In this document: positions 1 through 8,400 of the stretch, piece after piece
Position numbering within the stretch: position 1 is the stretch's first letter
How the letters are laid out: every line of letters starts with the position of its first letter
NCBI GenBank assembly: GCA_035255045.1
Contig: DATFAA010000088.1
Coordinates: 1-64,000, forward strand
DNA from: JAGTRP01 sp035255045
GTDB lineage: Bacteria > Pseudomonadota > Gammaproteobacteria > Burkholderiales > Rhodocyclaceae
Direction of reading: 5' to 3'
DNA: 64,000 nt
Made by a program: the position numbers and the translations under genes
Notes under the pieces: model-generated
What the model saw: only the letters and a program-made list of their open reading frames with translations
Told to the model about the DNA's origin: nothing
The model's database searches: none

Positions 1-180
1 GGTGTTCTTGGCGGTGTTGTCCTGGCCGACGGCAACGGCGGTCACGTTCTTGTTCTCGGCCTGGATGTTGGTGTTGCCCTGGATCTGAACGCCTTGCGGG
101 TTGCTGGAGCGTTGGGCCTGCTGGGCGAAGGCGGGAACGGCGATGACAGCGGAAGCGATGAGAAGGGAAATCAGACGCAT
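1..180 (-). CDS. Small exported protein, 3' end outside the window
   Basis: The ATG is at 180, behind a GGAGG ribosome site on the minus strand, and the frame runs off the left edge, so the C-terminus is missing. Residues 1-20 form a signal peptide ending in AFAQ. The mature part carries the pattern IQGNT-I-A-N-TAVA-G-D-AKN, which is repeated in the protein at 1166-1471, so the two are paralogs. The Asn/Gln/Gly/Thr-rich composition recalls surface fibre subunits such as curlins, but I do not see true curlin repeats. It is the last gene seen in the minus-strand surface-protein cluster that starts near 5.3 kb. Function unknown. Confidence 0.7.
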   Translation of the reverse strand, partial: MRLISLLIASAVIAVPAFAQQAQRSSNPQGVQIQGNTNIQAENKNVTAVAVGQDNTAKNT

Positions 181-233
181 GAGGTTCCTCCGAGTATTGA
201 TGATCGAACTATTAAATAAATGCACTGGCCGGA

Positions 234-866
234 TCAGCCGGCGACTACCTTGAAAACCACGCGACGGTTCTTGGGATCACGCGGATCGAGGTTCTTCATC
301 GTATCGGTCGAGCCCTTGCCCAGGGGCACCAGGCGCTTGCGATCGATACCATTCCTTTCGACGATGTAATTCACCACCGAGTCGGCGCGGTCCCGGGACA
401 GCGCGAGGTTGCGGTCGGCATTACCGGAGGCGTCGGTATGGCCTTCCACCAGCACGCAACGGCTGGGCGACAGGGAAAGGATCTTGGCGATCTCGGTGAG
501 GGTCGCTTCCGACGCCGGCGAGATGGTGGCGCTGCCGACCTTGAACTGGATCTGGAAGTCCACGCCGATCATCTTCGCATCCGGCGGGATCGCTGCGCAG
601 TCCATGGCGGCGGCAACGACCTTGGCCGGTTCGGGAGCCGGTGCAGCCGTCTGGGGCTCGCTGTCGAAGACGATGGCGCGGGTACGGACCCTGGCCTTGG
701 GGGCGGCGCCGATGGGCGCTCCCTCCTGGGGCGCCGACAGGGCACGCTCCAGCTCCTTCAGCTTGGCGGCTTCGTCATCCCCGGCATAGGCCATCGCGGC
801 GCCGACGAACGAGGCCAGCAGGATGGCGGTCAGGCGCGGAAGGCCAGTACGAACGAAGGCTTTCAT
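234..866 (-). CDS. OmpA-family protein with signal peptide
   Basis: A 210-residue exported protein. Residues 1-28 are a signal peptide. Residues 30-85 are Ala/Pro-rich with a short charged helix (KLKELERAL). Residues ~100-208 are an OmpA C-terminal domain, with the motif VEGHTDASGNADRNLALSRD and the conserved arginine pair in NRRVVF. OmpA domains bind peptidoglycan non-covalently; there is no beta-barrel and no lipobox, so this should be a soluble periplasmic or surface-associated anchor. It follows the 874-1179 gene by 7 bases and probably shares its transcript. In this locus it could tether the secreted components to the cell wall, which is inference. Confidence 0.85.
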   Translation of the reverse strand: MKAFVRTGLPRLTAILLASFVGAAMAYAGDDEAAKLKELERALSAPQEGAPIGAAPKARVRTRAIVFDSEPQTAAPAPEPAKVVAAAMDCAAIPPDAKMIGVDFQIQFKVGSATISPASEATLTEIAKILSLSPSRCVLVEGHTDASGNADRNLALSRDRADSVVNYIVERNGIDRKRLVPLGKGSTDTMKNLDPRDPKNRRVVFKVVAG

Positions 867-873
867 TTATTCC

Positions 874-1179
874 TCACTTGCAGACGTTGATAACTTCTTT
901 GGTGGTCACCACGATGTCCTTGGGCTGGCGGCCGCCCCGCTTGCCGGCGTCAACCGTGCCCACATTGACATTGCAGTCGCCGCCGCGCCGGCTGCCGATA
1001 TTCACGACTTGCCGGTTCTGGCTCTGGGCAGATGGATTACGCTGCTGCCATTGCTTGGCCAGGGCATTGTTCACCTTGGTCTGGCCATGGGCATCCAGAT
1101 TCTGGACAGCTTGGGCCGCCATCGGAATAACGGCGGCAGCCGCCACCACGAACGTGAGAATCCCTTTACTTGCATTCAT
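874..1179 (-). CDS. Small secreted protein with C-terminal Cys-Lys
   Basis: About 101 residues. The ATG at 1179 is preferred over the in-frame TTG at 1188 because a GGAGGAG lies 9 bases upstream of the ATG. There is a signal peptide of ~23 residues ending in AQA. The mature protein is Gln/Asn/Arg/Gly-rich and has two cysteines, one in GGDCNVN and one next to last in VINVCK, so one disulfide is possible. The start overlaps the end of the upstream gene by 14 bases, which suggests translational coupling. I do not recognise the family. Its C-terminal two-residue signature is shared with the proteins at 1166-1471 and 3158-3763. Confidence 0.7.
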   Translation of the reverse strand: MNASKGILTFVVAAAAVIPMAAQAVQNLDAHGQTKVNNALAKQWQQRNPSAQSQNRQVVNIGSRRGGDCNVNVGTVDAGKRGGRQPKDIVVTTKEVINVCK

Positions 1180-1471
1180 TGCTGACAACTCCTCCGATAT
1201 TTGTACAAGCCTTCTTGCCTCGGCCGCCCGCGATGGTGACCACGTTGCCGGCCGACACGCTGATCCGGGTATCGCCCCGCTTGTCGCCCTGGATGACCCC
1301 GACCCGGTTCTTGGCCACGGTATCCCGGCCGGTGGCCACGGCCGTCATGTTGTTGGTGTTGGCATTGATCTCGGTATTGCCCTGGATCCGGGTCCGCTGG
1401 CTGGTCTGGGCCCAGGCGGAACCGGCGGCGAGGGCCAGCGCCATGGTCAGGATGAATGTCCTGTTCATCAT
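1166..1471 (-). CDS. Small secreted protein, paralog of the gene at 1-180
   Basis: About 101 residues. The start at 1471 overlaps the stop of the upstream protease-like gene in a TGATG arrangement, which points to coupled translation; a second ATG follows directly at 1468. Signal peptide through SAWAQ. The mature part begins with the IQGNT-I-A-N-MTAVA-G-D-AKN pattern found in the partial protein at 1-180, continues with Gly/Val-rich sequence, and ends with KKACTNIG then NECK. Two cysteines could form a disulfide. Repeated Asn/Thr/Gly strands suggest a beta-rich fibre or surface protein. Function not recognised. Confidence 0.7.
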   Translation of the reverse strand: MMNRTFILTMALALAAGSAWAQTSQRTRIQGNTEINANTNNMTAVATGRDTVAKNRVGVIQGDKRGDTRISVSAGNVVTIAGGRGKKACTNIGGVVSNECK

Positions 1472-2373
1472 CAAACTCCTTCAAGGACGCGCAAAGGCAG
1501 GCGGGTCGGCGGTTTGCCGCGGCGGAAGGACTCCCGCATGGTTTCCAGTTCGGCTTCCGAAACCCCGAGCTTCCTGGCACTGAAGGACTTGGGATCCGGG
1601 GTGAACAGCAGATACGCCTGCATTTCGTTGATCAGCAGATCATCGTTGGCGAGGCCGTAGTTGAACTTGCCCAGGAAAGCCTTGAAGGCCTCCCGCTGCG
1701 GGTCGGTCAGCGTCTCGTACCAGAAGCGCTGGCAGAACTTGGCGTAGTGGGAATTGGTGTAGTACTCGCCGTGGGCCATCTCGTGCAGCAGGATGGCATA
1801 GCGGGCGCCCTTGGTAATCATCGGCTCGCTCGGCTTCCGGTCCTGGACCTGGGGAATGGACAGCACCACGATTTCCGGCCGCATGGCCTGGTAGAAGCCG
1901 CGCCAGACCCGGACCATGCCCTGCTCCACAAGGAAATTGCGGACCGCGATCTCCTCGGGATTGAGCTGCACCTTGTCGCGGTCGGCGTAATTGAAGAACT
2001 GGACCAGTTCCCCGACCAGGACGTCATGGCCGAAGGCGAAATCGGCCTGGGTCCGGCGGGCGGCCTCGATGTAGCGGGCCAGTTCCTCGTTGCCCAGCAC
2101 CTTGGGATAGGGCTCGCTGAACTGCTGCTCGGTAAATTGGGTGATCCGGTTGAAGGCGCGGCCCTGGAGCGCCAGCCCGGGAAAATCGAAGACATAGACG
2201 TTCGGATTGTCCGCGTACTGCCATACGGCCACGTCACCCGACTGGGCCTCCAGAATCTGGGAGAAGTCGCCCCTCACCAAGTCCAGCGCCAAGGCGGAAT
2301 GCACCAGGGCGATGAACGCCCCGATTCCAACTACTGCCTTCGAACCCAAAAGTAGACTCTTCCAGCCCTTCAC
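1471..2373 (-). CDS. Exported HExxH zinc-metalloprotease-like protein
   Basis: A 300-residue protein with a GTG start behind GGGAGAGG. Residues ~1-29 look like a signal peptide or signal anchor. The key motif is LLHEMAHGEYY at 195-205, a classic zinc-binding HExxH (His197, Glu198, His201). Glu250 in LLINEMQAYL lies about 50 residues on and is well placed as the third zinc ligand of a gluzincin. That arrangement supports a zincin fold, but I cannot name a specific family, and activity is inferred from motifs only. It sits between small secreted proteins in the same unit, so a role in processing the exported components is possible. Confidence 0.7.
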   Translation of the reverse strand: MKGWKSLLLGSKAVVGIGAFIALVHSALALDLVRGDFSQILEAQSGDVAVWQYADNPNVYVFDFPGLALQGRAFNRITQFTEQQFSEPYPKVLGNEELARYIEAARRTQADFAFGHDVLVGELVQFFNYADRDKVQLNPEEIAVRNFLVEQGMVRVWRGFYQAMRPEIVVLSIPQVQDRKPSEPMITKGARYAILLHEMAHGEYYTNSHYAKFCQRFWYETLTDPQREAFKAFLGKFNYGLANDDLLINEMQAYLLFTPDPKSFSARKLGVSEAELETMRESFRRGKPPTRLPLRVLEGV

Positions 2374-2391
2374 AGCCCTCTCCCTTGCTGG

Positions 2392-2760
2392 TTATTTCCT
2401 GAAATAGTTCAGACGGTAAGCGTTTGCCCGCGACAGGTGGTTCCGGACCTCCAACTGGCGGATCGAAGTCGGCGCTCCGACGCCACCCAGGGCAGGCGGG
2501 TACACCAGCATGGCGCCGGTATTGGCATCACGGCGGCGGTAGGTCTGCCAGGCCATGCTGCGCTGGATGAGATAGGAGGTTTCCGGCTGTGCGCCGGCGC
2601 CCGGAACCAGCAGGATGGAACTCATGGTGCGGTTGGGCAGGGGCACGACCGCTCCCTGGACGACCACGCCGTTGTCGAGGATGATGCCCGCCTGGGCAGC
2701 CGAGGCCAGCACCCCGAACAGCAGGCCGGCGACCAGGCTATTTCTGTTCGACTGCGACAT
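2392..2760 (-). CDS. Secreted hypothetical protein
   Basis: A 122-residue protein with the start at 2760, 23 bases inside the upstream gene. I chose this start because it begins a clear signal peptide, while the longer frame upstream only mirrors the other gene. Signal peptide residues 1-24 (ending AAQAG). The mature part contains a short Val/Pro beta-rich segment, several Arg/Tyr residues, no cysteine and no recognisable motif. It is 18 bases upstream of the HExxH protein gene and part of the same run of exported proteins. Function unknown. Confidence 0.65.
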   Translation of the reverse strand: MSQSNRNSLVAGLLFGVLASAAQAGIILDNGVVVQGAVVPLPNRTMSSILLVPGAGAQPETSYLIQRSMAWQTYRRRDANTGAMLVYPPALGGVGAPTSIRQLEVRNHLSRANAYRLNYFRK

Positions 2761-3061
2761 TGCCGTTCTTCCCCCACTTGATCTGGTAGGACTTGCCGGA
2801 TTTCTTCGATTTGTAGGAAGTCTGGCCCTTGGGAATCTTGTCCCCGTCGATGAACACTTCGCCATTGATGATGGCGACGCCCTCCATCTGCACATCCGAA
2901 TCCACCGAACCGGCGGTATTGACGGCGACCGAAGAGCCTCCGTGGGCCCCTGTCTGCACCCGCACCCCGGGCACGGAGACATCGACCGCAACCTGCCCAT
3001 TGGCGGCCGTAGCAGCCAGCAAACCGACGAGAACAGCGCTCATAGCTTTCATCTGCTTCAT
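2738..3061 (-). CDS. Secreted hypothetical protein, beta-rich with lysine-rich tail
   Basis: A 107-residue protein with a signal peptide to about residue 22 (ATAANGQ). The mature part alternates Val, Ser, Gly and Asp in a beta-like pattern, then has a basic segment containing KKSGKSYQIKWGKNG. No cysteine and no catalytic motif. The ribosome site before the first ATG is weak, and in-frame ATGs at 3052 and 3043 are alternatives. A 96-base gap separates it from the upstream gene, so a local promoter is possible. Family not recognised; its position between other exported proteins suggests a surface component. Confidence 0.65.
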   Translation of the reverse strand: MKQMKAMSAVLVGLLAATAANGQVAVDVSVPGVRVQTGAHGGSSVAVNTAGSVDSDVQMEGVAIINGEVFIDGDKIPKGQTSYKSKKSGKSYQIKWGKNGNVAVEQK

Positions 3062-3157
3062 CCTGTTGCGGAACCTACCTGGTTATAACGAGCTGCATGC
3101 CAAGTGGATGACAGGCAGCCGCACTGGATGCGATCAGAACTTTCCATGCCGGCATCC

Positions 3158-3763
3158 TCACTTGCACCGTACCTTCACCGGTTTGCCCTGGCGCATGATG
3201 ACGAAGACGCTGCCGGACGCCGCGTCGTCGCCGATGCGCGCTGCCGCGTTCTCTACATCGCCACCGCAGGGAATGACGGGGATGCCGTCAGCACCGACAC
3301 GGGACAGGTCGATTTCCTGCACATTGCCGGTGCCCGTGTAGACGCGGGCCCGCGACCGCAAGTCCCGGGCGCGCTCCTGGGAAGTCGCCGGCATAGCGAT
3401 GTCGCCATTCCCGACGGGCATGCCGGGTATCACTACCGGCGCCTCCAGCCCCTGCTGATAGGCTCGCGACCGCACGCGGTTCTCGAAGGCCTTTTCCTCC
3501 GTCGGCGCGCCGCCCCGGGGTGAGAGGAATCCTTCCTCTTCCACCGGCACGACCACTTCCGTTCCCCGGGAATAGGCGCCAGCCCGCTCCCGCTGGGTAC
3601 GCGCTCCCGGGGTCCGGGTTTCGTTCCGATCGGGCCCGACCAGGATTTCCCCGGCCAGGACGATCCTCCCCTCGCCTGCTGCCCGCCCTTCGGCGGCCCC
3701 GGCGGCACCGCACAACACCAAGCCTGGGATGATGGCGGGCAACAGTGCTTTGAAGGGCTTCAT
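3158..3763 (-). CDS. Secreted protein with three degenerate Arg/Tyr repeats
   Basis: A 201-residue protein with a signal peptide to about residue 24. The mature part holds three imperfect repeats with an Arg-rich stretch, then Ala-Tyr or Val-Tyr, Gly and a beta-strand: RERAGAYSRGTEVVVPV, RVRSRAYQQGLEAPVVIP and RSRARVYTGTGNVQEIDL. The C-terminal part has a cysteine in VIPCGGD and ends in VKVRCK, the Cys-Lys end seen in two other proteins of this cluster. It starts 9 bases after the CsgG-like gene, so the two are almost surely cotranscribed. I do not recognise a family. Confidence 0.7.
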   Translation of the reverse strand: MKPFKALLPAIIPGLVLCGAAGAAEGRAAGEGRIVLAGEILVGPDRNETRTPGARTQRERAGAYSRGTEVVVPVEEEGFLSPRGGAPTEEKAFENRVRSRAYQQGLEAPVVIPGMPVGNGDIAMPATSQERARDLRSRARVYTGTGNVQEIDLSRVGADGIPVIPCGGDVENAAARIGDDAASGSVFVIMRQGKPVKVRCK

Positions 3764-3772
3764 GGGAGTTCC

Positions 3773-5329
3773 TCAGCGGCTCACCGAAATATCGATGTAG
3801 CTGGTCACCAGCGCCGGGTTGCTCTGCCGGTACTGGTTGATGACGTCGTCCAGGGAACGGACCGGCAGCGGGGTCAGATCCCTCACGCCCTTCAGTCCGG
3901 GCGGGACGACCACCTCCCGGTCGGCGCCGAGGCAGGCGACGCGCTCCTTGCCGGGCTGGTCGAAACGGATCCGGAAGCCGCCGCTCGGCAGGCGCATGAC
4001 GCTGCCGGGACGCAGGGTCGGGTTGGCAAAGAACTGGTTCGGGAAGATCCGCGCCACTTGGCGGGAGGCATCCTCGTAATAGCAGAAGACGGTGCCCTCG
4101 CCGGACAGGGAAAGGGACATGTTCAGGAACTCGCCCACCTTGTAGCTCGGCCGGTTGCCCCGCTCGCTGTCCAGGTTCACTCGGAAAGGCGCGGGCGCCG
4201 CGGCCTGGGCTGCGACGGCGGGGGCCGGTGTCGCAGCCACCGCCACGGGCGCAGCGGCGCTCATCTGGAGTGCGGGCCGGGCAGGCGGCGTGGAAGGCAG
4301 GGCGGCCAGGACATTCTGGGTGTCGTCCAGGAGGCTGGCGTACAGGTCGAAATTCACTTGGCCGTCGGCGATCAGGTGATTCTGGGCCTGGTATTCCATG
4401 ATGGCGTCCTTGAGCTCGTCGTTCATCATGCCGTTCATGGGGCCCTTGTAGCGCTTCATGCTGCCGCCCAGCTTGCGCTGGACGAAAAGGATGCGTTCCT
4501 CCGGCTTCAGGGTGTCGAAGTTTTCCCGGGCCTGGTCACGGATGAGCGGATTGGTGACGTCGGCATCCAGGCAGCGCCAGTAGGGCACCTGGGTGAATTT
4601 GCCCAGGGTCTCGATGAGGCTCAGTTCCAGCAGGGTGCGGGTCGTGGCGCCTAGGCCCTCGGTGCGGCTGAGGTCGAGGTTGAAGCTGAAGCCCACCTTG
4701 CCGAGCCGGCCGCCGCCTTCCATGGAATTGCCGCCCTTGATGATGACCATGCTGTTGGAGGTGCTGGTCTGGGGCAGGATCTTGCGGGAGCCGGCATCGC
4801 CCACGCTCATGTCCATGCTGATGAGGTCGTAGGACTGGTCATTGGAGGAACCAATATCCAGGAAAGGCAGGGAGATGCCGAACCCCTTGCTCTTGCGCAC
4901 CGAGTTGTCGTCCATCTGGGTAATGGAGCCGCGAATGTAGTAATCGGGCAGTTTCCGGGCGGCGTCGCCCTTGGCGGCGAAGAGCCCGCCCAGATCGTCG
5001 TTCATGCCGTGGAAATCGATGAATTCGAAGGCGTTGCTCTTGACCGTCATCTTGGCAATGGCCGTGATCAGCATTTCTTTGGTCCCCGTGCGGACCTTGC
5101 CGGTCTCGTCGGGAATGCCGGTGGAGGTTATGACGATGCCGTTCTTGCCGTAGGCGAGGAAGAGCTCGTCCATGCAGCGCAGGGCCTGGGTGAAATTGGT
5201 GACAGTCTTGATGGCTGGCGTCTTGGGGGCTGCCGCGGTGGCCGTCATGGCACCAAAATCCTGGGCTGCGGCGGCGGATGCCAGCAGCAGCATGGGCAGA
5301 ATGGAGGAAGCGCGAATCGACGGAGTCAT
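3773..5329 (-). CDS. CsgG-like / peptidoglycan-binding / DUF4384 exported protein
   Basis: A 518-residue protein. The ATG at 5329 has AAGGG six bases upstream and is preferred over the TTG at 5335. Signal peptide to ~residue 22 (ASAAAAQ), with no lipobox cysteine, unlike classic CsgG. Residues ~30-250 resemble CsgG-type periplasmic proteins (YYIRGSITQMDDN, then a Ser/Gly strand region). Residues ~265-330 look like a PG_binding_1 domain (LFVQRKLGG, AIMEYQAQNHL). An Ala/Pro linker follows. Residues ~370-480 resemble DUF4384 (YKVGEFLNMSLS, IFPNQFFANPTLRPG). CsgG is the curli secretion pore; DUF4384 occurs beside caspase-like proteins. A periplasmic scaffold or export factor is likely; a pore is less certain. 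Confidence 0.75.
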   Translation of the reverse strand: MTPSIRASSILPMLLLASAAAAQDFGAMTATAAAPKTPAIKTVTNFTQALRCMDELFLAYGKNGIVITSTGIPDETGKVRTGTKEMLITAIAKMTVKSNAFEFIDFHGMNDDLGGLFAAKGDAARKLPDYYIRGSITQMDDNSVRKSKGFGISLPFLDIGSSNDQSYDLISMDMSVGDAGSRKILPQTSTSNSMVIIKGGNSMEGGGRLGKVGFSFNLDLSRTEGLGATTRTLLELSLIETLGKFTQVPYWRCLDADVTNPLIRDQARENFDTLKPEERILFVQRKLGGSMKRYKGPMNGMMNDELKDAIMEYQAQNHLIADGQVNFDLYASLLDDTQNVLAALPSTPPARPALQMSAAAPVAVAATPAPAVAAQAAAPAPFRVNLDSERGNRPSYKVGEFLNMSLSLSGEGTVFCYYEDASRQVARIFPNQFFANPTLRPGSVMRLPSGGFRIRFDQPGKERVACLGADREVVVPPGLKGVRDLTPLPVRSLDDVINQYRQSNPALVTSYIDISVSR

Positions 5330-5407
5330 AACCAACCCTTAGCTTGAAATGATGGGGTTCTCGCAGCAGCAGGACAACCGCACATGTTTATGTAAATGTA
5401 CATCAGG

Positions 5408-5452
5408 GATTGTGGCCGGCAGGCGTAAATTTTTCACACTTGGGCCACAATC
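5408..5452. repeat. Perfect 10-bp inverted repeat between tpsA and the csgG-like gene
   Basis: GATTGTGGCC at 5408-5417 is exactly inverted as GGCCACAATC at 5443-5452, with a 25-base AT-rich centre. It lies in the 164-base gap between the tpsA terminator and the csgG-like start, where a promoter for the second transcription unit is expected. The wide spacing suits a regulator dimer or cooperative sites better than a terminator, and no T-run follows. Confidence 0.5.
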
Positions 5453-5461
5453 AATTCGCAT

Positions 5462-5495
5462 AAAAAGACCGGCTGCCGACGCGGCCATTCCGGTC
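5462..5495 (-). terminator. Intrinsic terminator at the end of tpsA
   Basis: Read on the minus strand, GACCGG and CCGGTC (5490-5495 with 5467-5472) close a hairpin that has an inner GCCG/CGGC stem and is followed by five T residues. The hairpin overlaps the tpsA stop codon. It would separate tpsB-tpsA from the csgG-like unit downstream. Confidence 0.7.
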
Positions 5496-8400
5496 ACTTG
5501 TAGGAACGGGTCTCGAGCAGGTAATCCCCACCAGGCGCGTGGCCGGCCGATACCGCACCGCCGTACTGCGGCGTCTGCGGGAAGTCCTTCGATACCTCGT
5601 CCCGGACGGCCTGGAACAGCTTGGCGCCGGAATCCACCTGCTTCACCGACTTCATCGCGTTCATGAAGCTGTAGGCGAAGATGGAATGGCCTTCCTTGCC
5701 CTCGTCCGACACCGGTTCCTCGCCTCCGGACGACATCACCGTCACCGAGCGCTTGGCCAGGATGCCGCTGGGATCGAAGGAAGCGGTGGCTCCGACGATC
5801 TTCTGCTCCTTGGTCAGGGAACCGGAATAGCAGGAGTCGGAAACCAGCATCACCTGCTTGGCCGGGATATTGGACAGGAGCTTGCCGATATCGCCGTTGG
5901 AGATCCACTTGTCCGGGCTGGTGACTTTGGCGTCGGCCGGAATCCAGTAGCCGGTCTTGGTCTTGTCGCTCATATAGCCGTGGCCGGCGTAGTACACCGT
6001 GACACTGTCGTTGGGCCCAACTTCCTGACTCAGCTTGTTGAGGCTGGTGACGATATCGGCCCGGCTGGCATCCGGCACCACCCGCACGTCGTAGCCCAGC
6101 TGCTCCTGGAGCTGCTGGCCGACGGACTTGGCGTCCGGCAGGGCCGACTCGAGCGACGGGATGGACGGATCGTCATACTTGTTGACTCCGATGACCACCG
6201 CCACCTTGCGCTGGATTTGCGGCAGGGCTGCAAACTTCGGCACCGGCGCGGGCGGCAGGGCCAGCGCGGTGGACTGCTGGGTAGCGGCAACCGGGATGCA
6301 GACAGTGCTGCCGGCGCCGCAGGGCGGCAGGTCCGCCGCCGCGGGGTTGGCCTTGAGGATGTTGAGGGCCGGCTTGAGGGCTTCGGTCTTGAGCTCATGG
6401 CGCAGCGCCGCCAGGTTCTCGAGGGCGGCCCGGTTGGCGCCGGCGGTGACGACGGCGGCGAAGGCCTTGGCGGTCTCGACGCGGCGCTCCTCCCGGCGTT
6501 TTTCCACAGCGATGCGGTGCTCCTGGACCTTCTTCTCGGCCTCGACACGCTTCTTCTCGACCTCGGCCCGCTTGGCTTCGACCTCGGCCTTCTTGGCCTG
6601 GGCTTCCGCCTTCCGAGCCACCGACTCGGCCTTCCGGCCCTGGGCTTCGGCCTGCTTGGCGACCGCCTCGGCCTTCTTGACCTCGGCCTCGGCCTTCTTG
6701 ATGGCAGCTTCGGCCAGCTTGTGCTCACCCTCCGCCCGCTTCGCCTGGACCTCTTTTTCCATGACCGCGCGACCGCCGGGGGAGCGGGTGCCCTTGGCCT
6801 CGGCTTCGGTCATCTTGGCGTCGGCCTGAACCTGCTTGGCCTCCGCCTCGGTCTGCTTGGCTTCCGCCTCGGCCTTCCTGACCTCGGCTTCGGTACGCTT
6901 GGTCTCCGCCTTGCGCTCGGCCGCGGCCCGCTGCTCCGGCGCCTTGGCCTGCTTGGCCTCGGCCTCTGCCTTCTTGACGTCGGCTTCGGCCCGCTTGGCC
7001 TCGGCCTCGATCTTCTTGCCCTCGGCCTCGACCTTGCGGGCCTCGCTTTCGGTCTTGTGGGCTTCGGCTTCGGTCTTCTTGACCTCGGCCTTCTGGGTGG
7101 CGGCCAGCTTCTGTTCCGGCGTCTTCGCCGCCCGGGTCTCAGCCTCGGCCTGCTTGGCCTCGGCCTGGGCTTCCTTGGCCCGGACTTCCGCCTGCTTGCC
7201 CTGGGCTTCGGCCAGCTTGCCTTCGGCCTGGGCCTGCTTGCCCTCGGCTTCCGTCTTCTTGACGTCGGCCTCGACGCGCTTGCTCTCGGCCCGCTTCTCG
7301 GCGGCGGCGCGGGCCTGGGGCGTTGCGGCAGTCTTGGCTTCGGCTTCGGCCTGCTTGGCTTCCGCCTCGACCTTCTTCGCCTGGGCTTCCACCTTGTGGG
7401 CCTCCGCCTCGATTTTCTTGGCTTCGGCTGTCTTCTGGGCCACCGCCTTCTGATCCGGATTGCGGGCTTCCCGCGCCTCGATGGCGGCTTGCTTGCTCTC
7501 GGCGTCGGCCTTCCGGGCCTGGGCTTCCGCCTGCTTGGCTTCGGCCTGGGCCTGCTTGCTTTCGGCCTGGGCTTGTTTGGCGGCGACCGGCGCGGCCGCT
7601 TCCGCCTTGGGGGCAACCTTGGCTTCGGCCAGGGCTTCGCGGCCTTCGGCTTCAGCCTTCCTGGCTTCGGCCTCGGCCTGCTTGGCATCGGCCTGGGCCT
7701 TCTTCTCTTCCGCTTCGGCCCGCTTGGCTTCGGCCCTGGTCTTCGCCGCCGCCTTCTCGGCCGGAGTCTTGGCCGCCTTGGCGCCGGCTTCGGCTTCCTT
7801 GGCCTCCGCCTCGGCCCGCTTGGCTTCGACCTCCGCCCGCTTGGCCTCAGCCTCGGCCTTGCCGGCGTCTTCCCGGGCCTTCTTGGCTTCCGCCTGAACT
7901 TCGGTCACCGATTTCTCGGCATCCTTGCGGGCCACCGCCAGTTTGGCCTCCTGGGTCGTAGAGGTGGTCTGAGTGACAGTGGTCGTGGTGGCAGTGGTGG
8001 TCGAGGTCGTCAGCTTGGCATCCACGGTGAGGGCACCGGACAGGGTGGAAGCGTCAGCTGTGGCAGTGCCGGTAGTAGTGACCGGTGTCGTCGTCTTGGC
8101 CTGGTCTGCCGTCGCCGTGGTAGGCGTATTGGTCGCGCACAGCGCCGGGTTGAGGACGCAGGGGTCGGTGACAGTCGGAGCCGGCGTCGACGCGGGCAGG
8201 ATGTAGATGCTGTTGGACGTCGGCCAGTTGTTGCCATTGTTGTCGTAGCTGTCCAGGGTCGCCAAGTCCATGTTGTACTTGGGAGCACTCAGACCGTTGA
8301 GATTGCTGCCGGCCTCGTTGCCGATCACCACGCTCCAGTTGCCGCCGTTGGTGGTGTCGATGGCGTTCGCCCCGACATTGTTGGTGAACGTGTTGCTCGC

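Noticed and set aside
6480..7950. Possible CRISPR array or tandem-repeat RNA
   Set aside because: Repeats are degenerate, lack unique spacers of constant length and lie inside an open coding frame.
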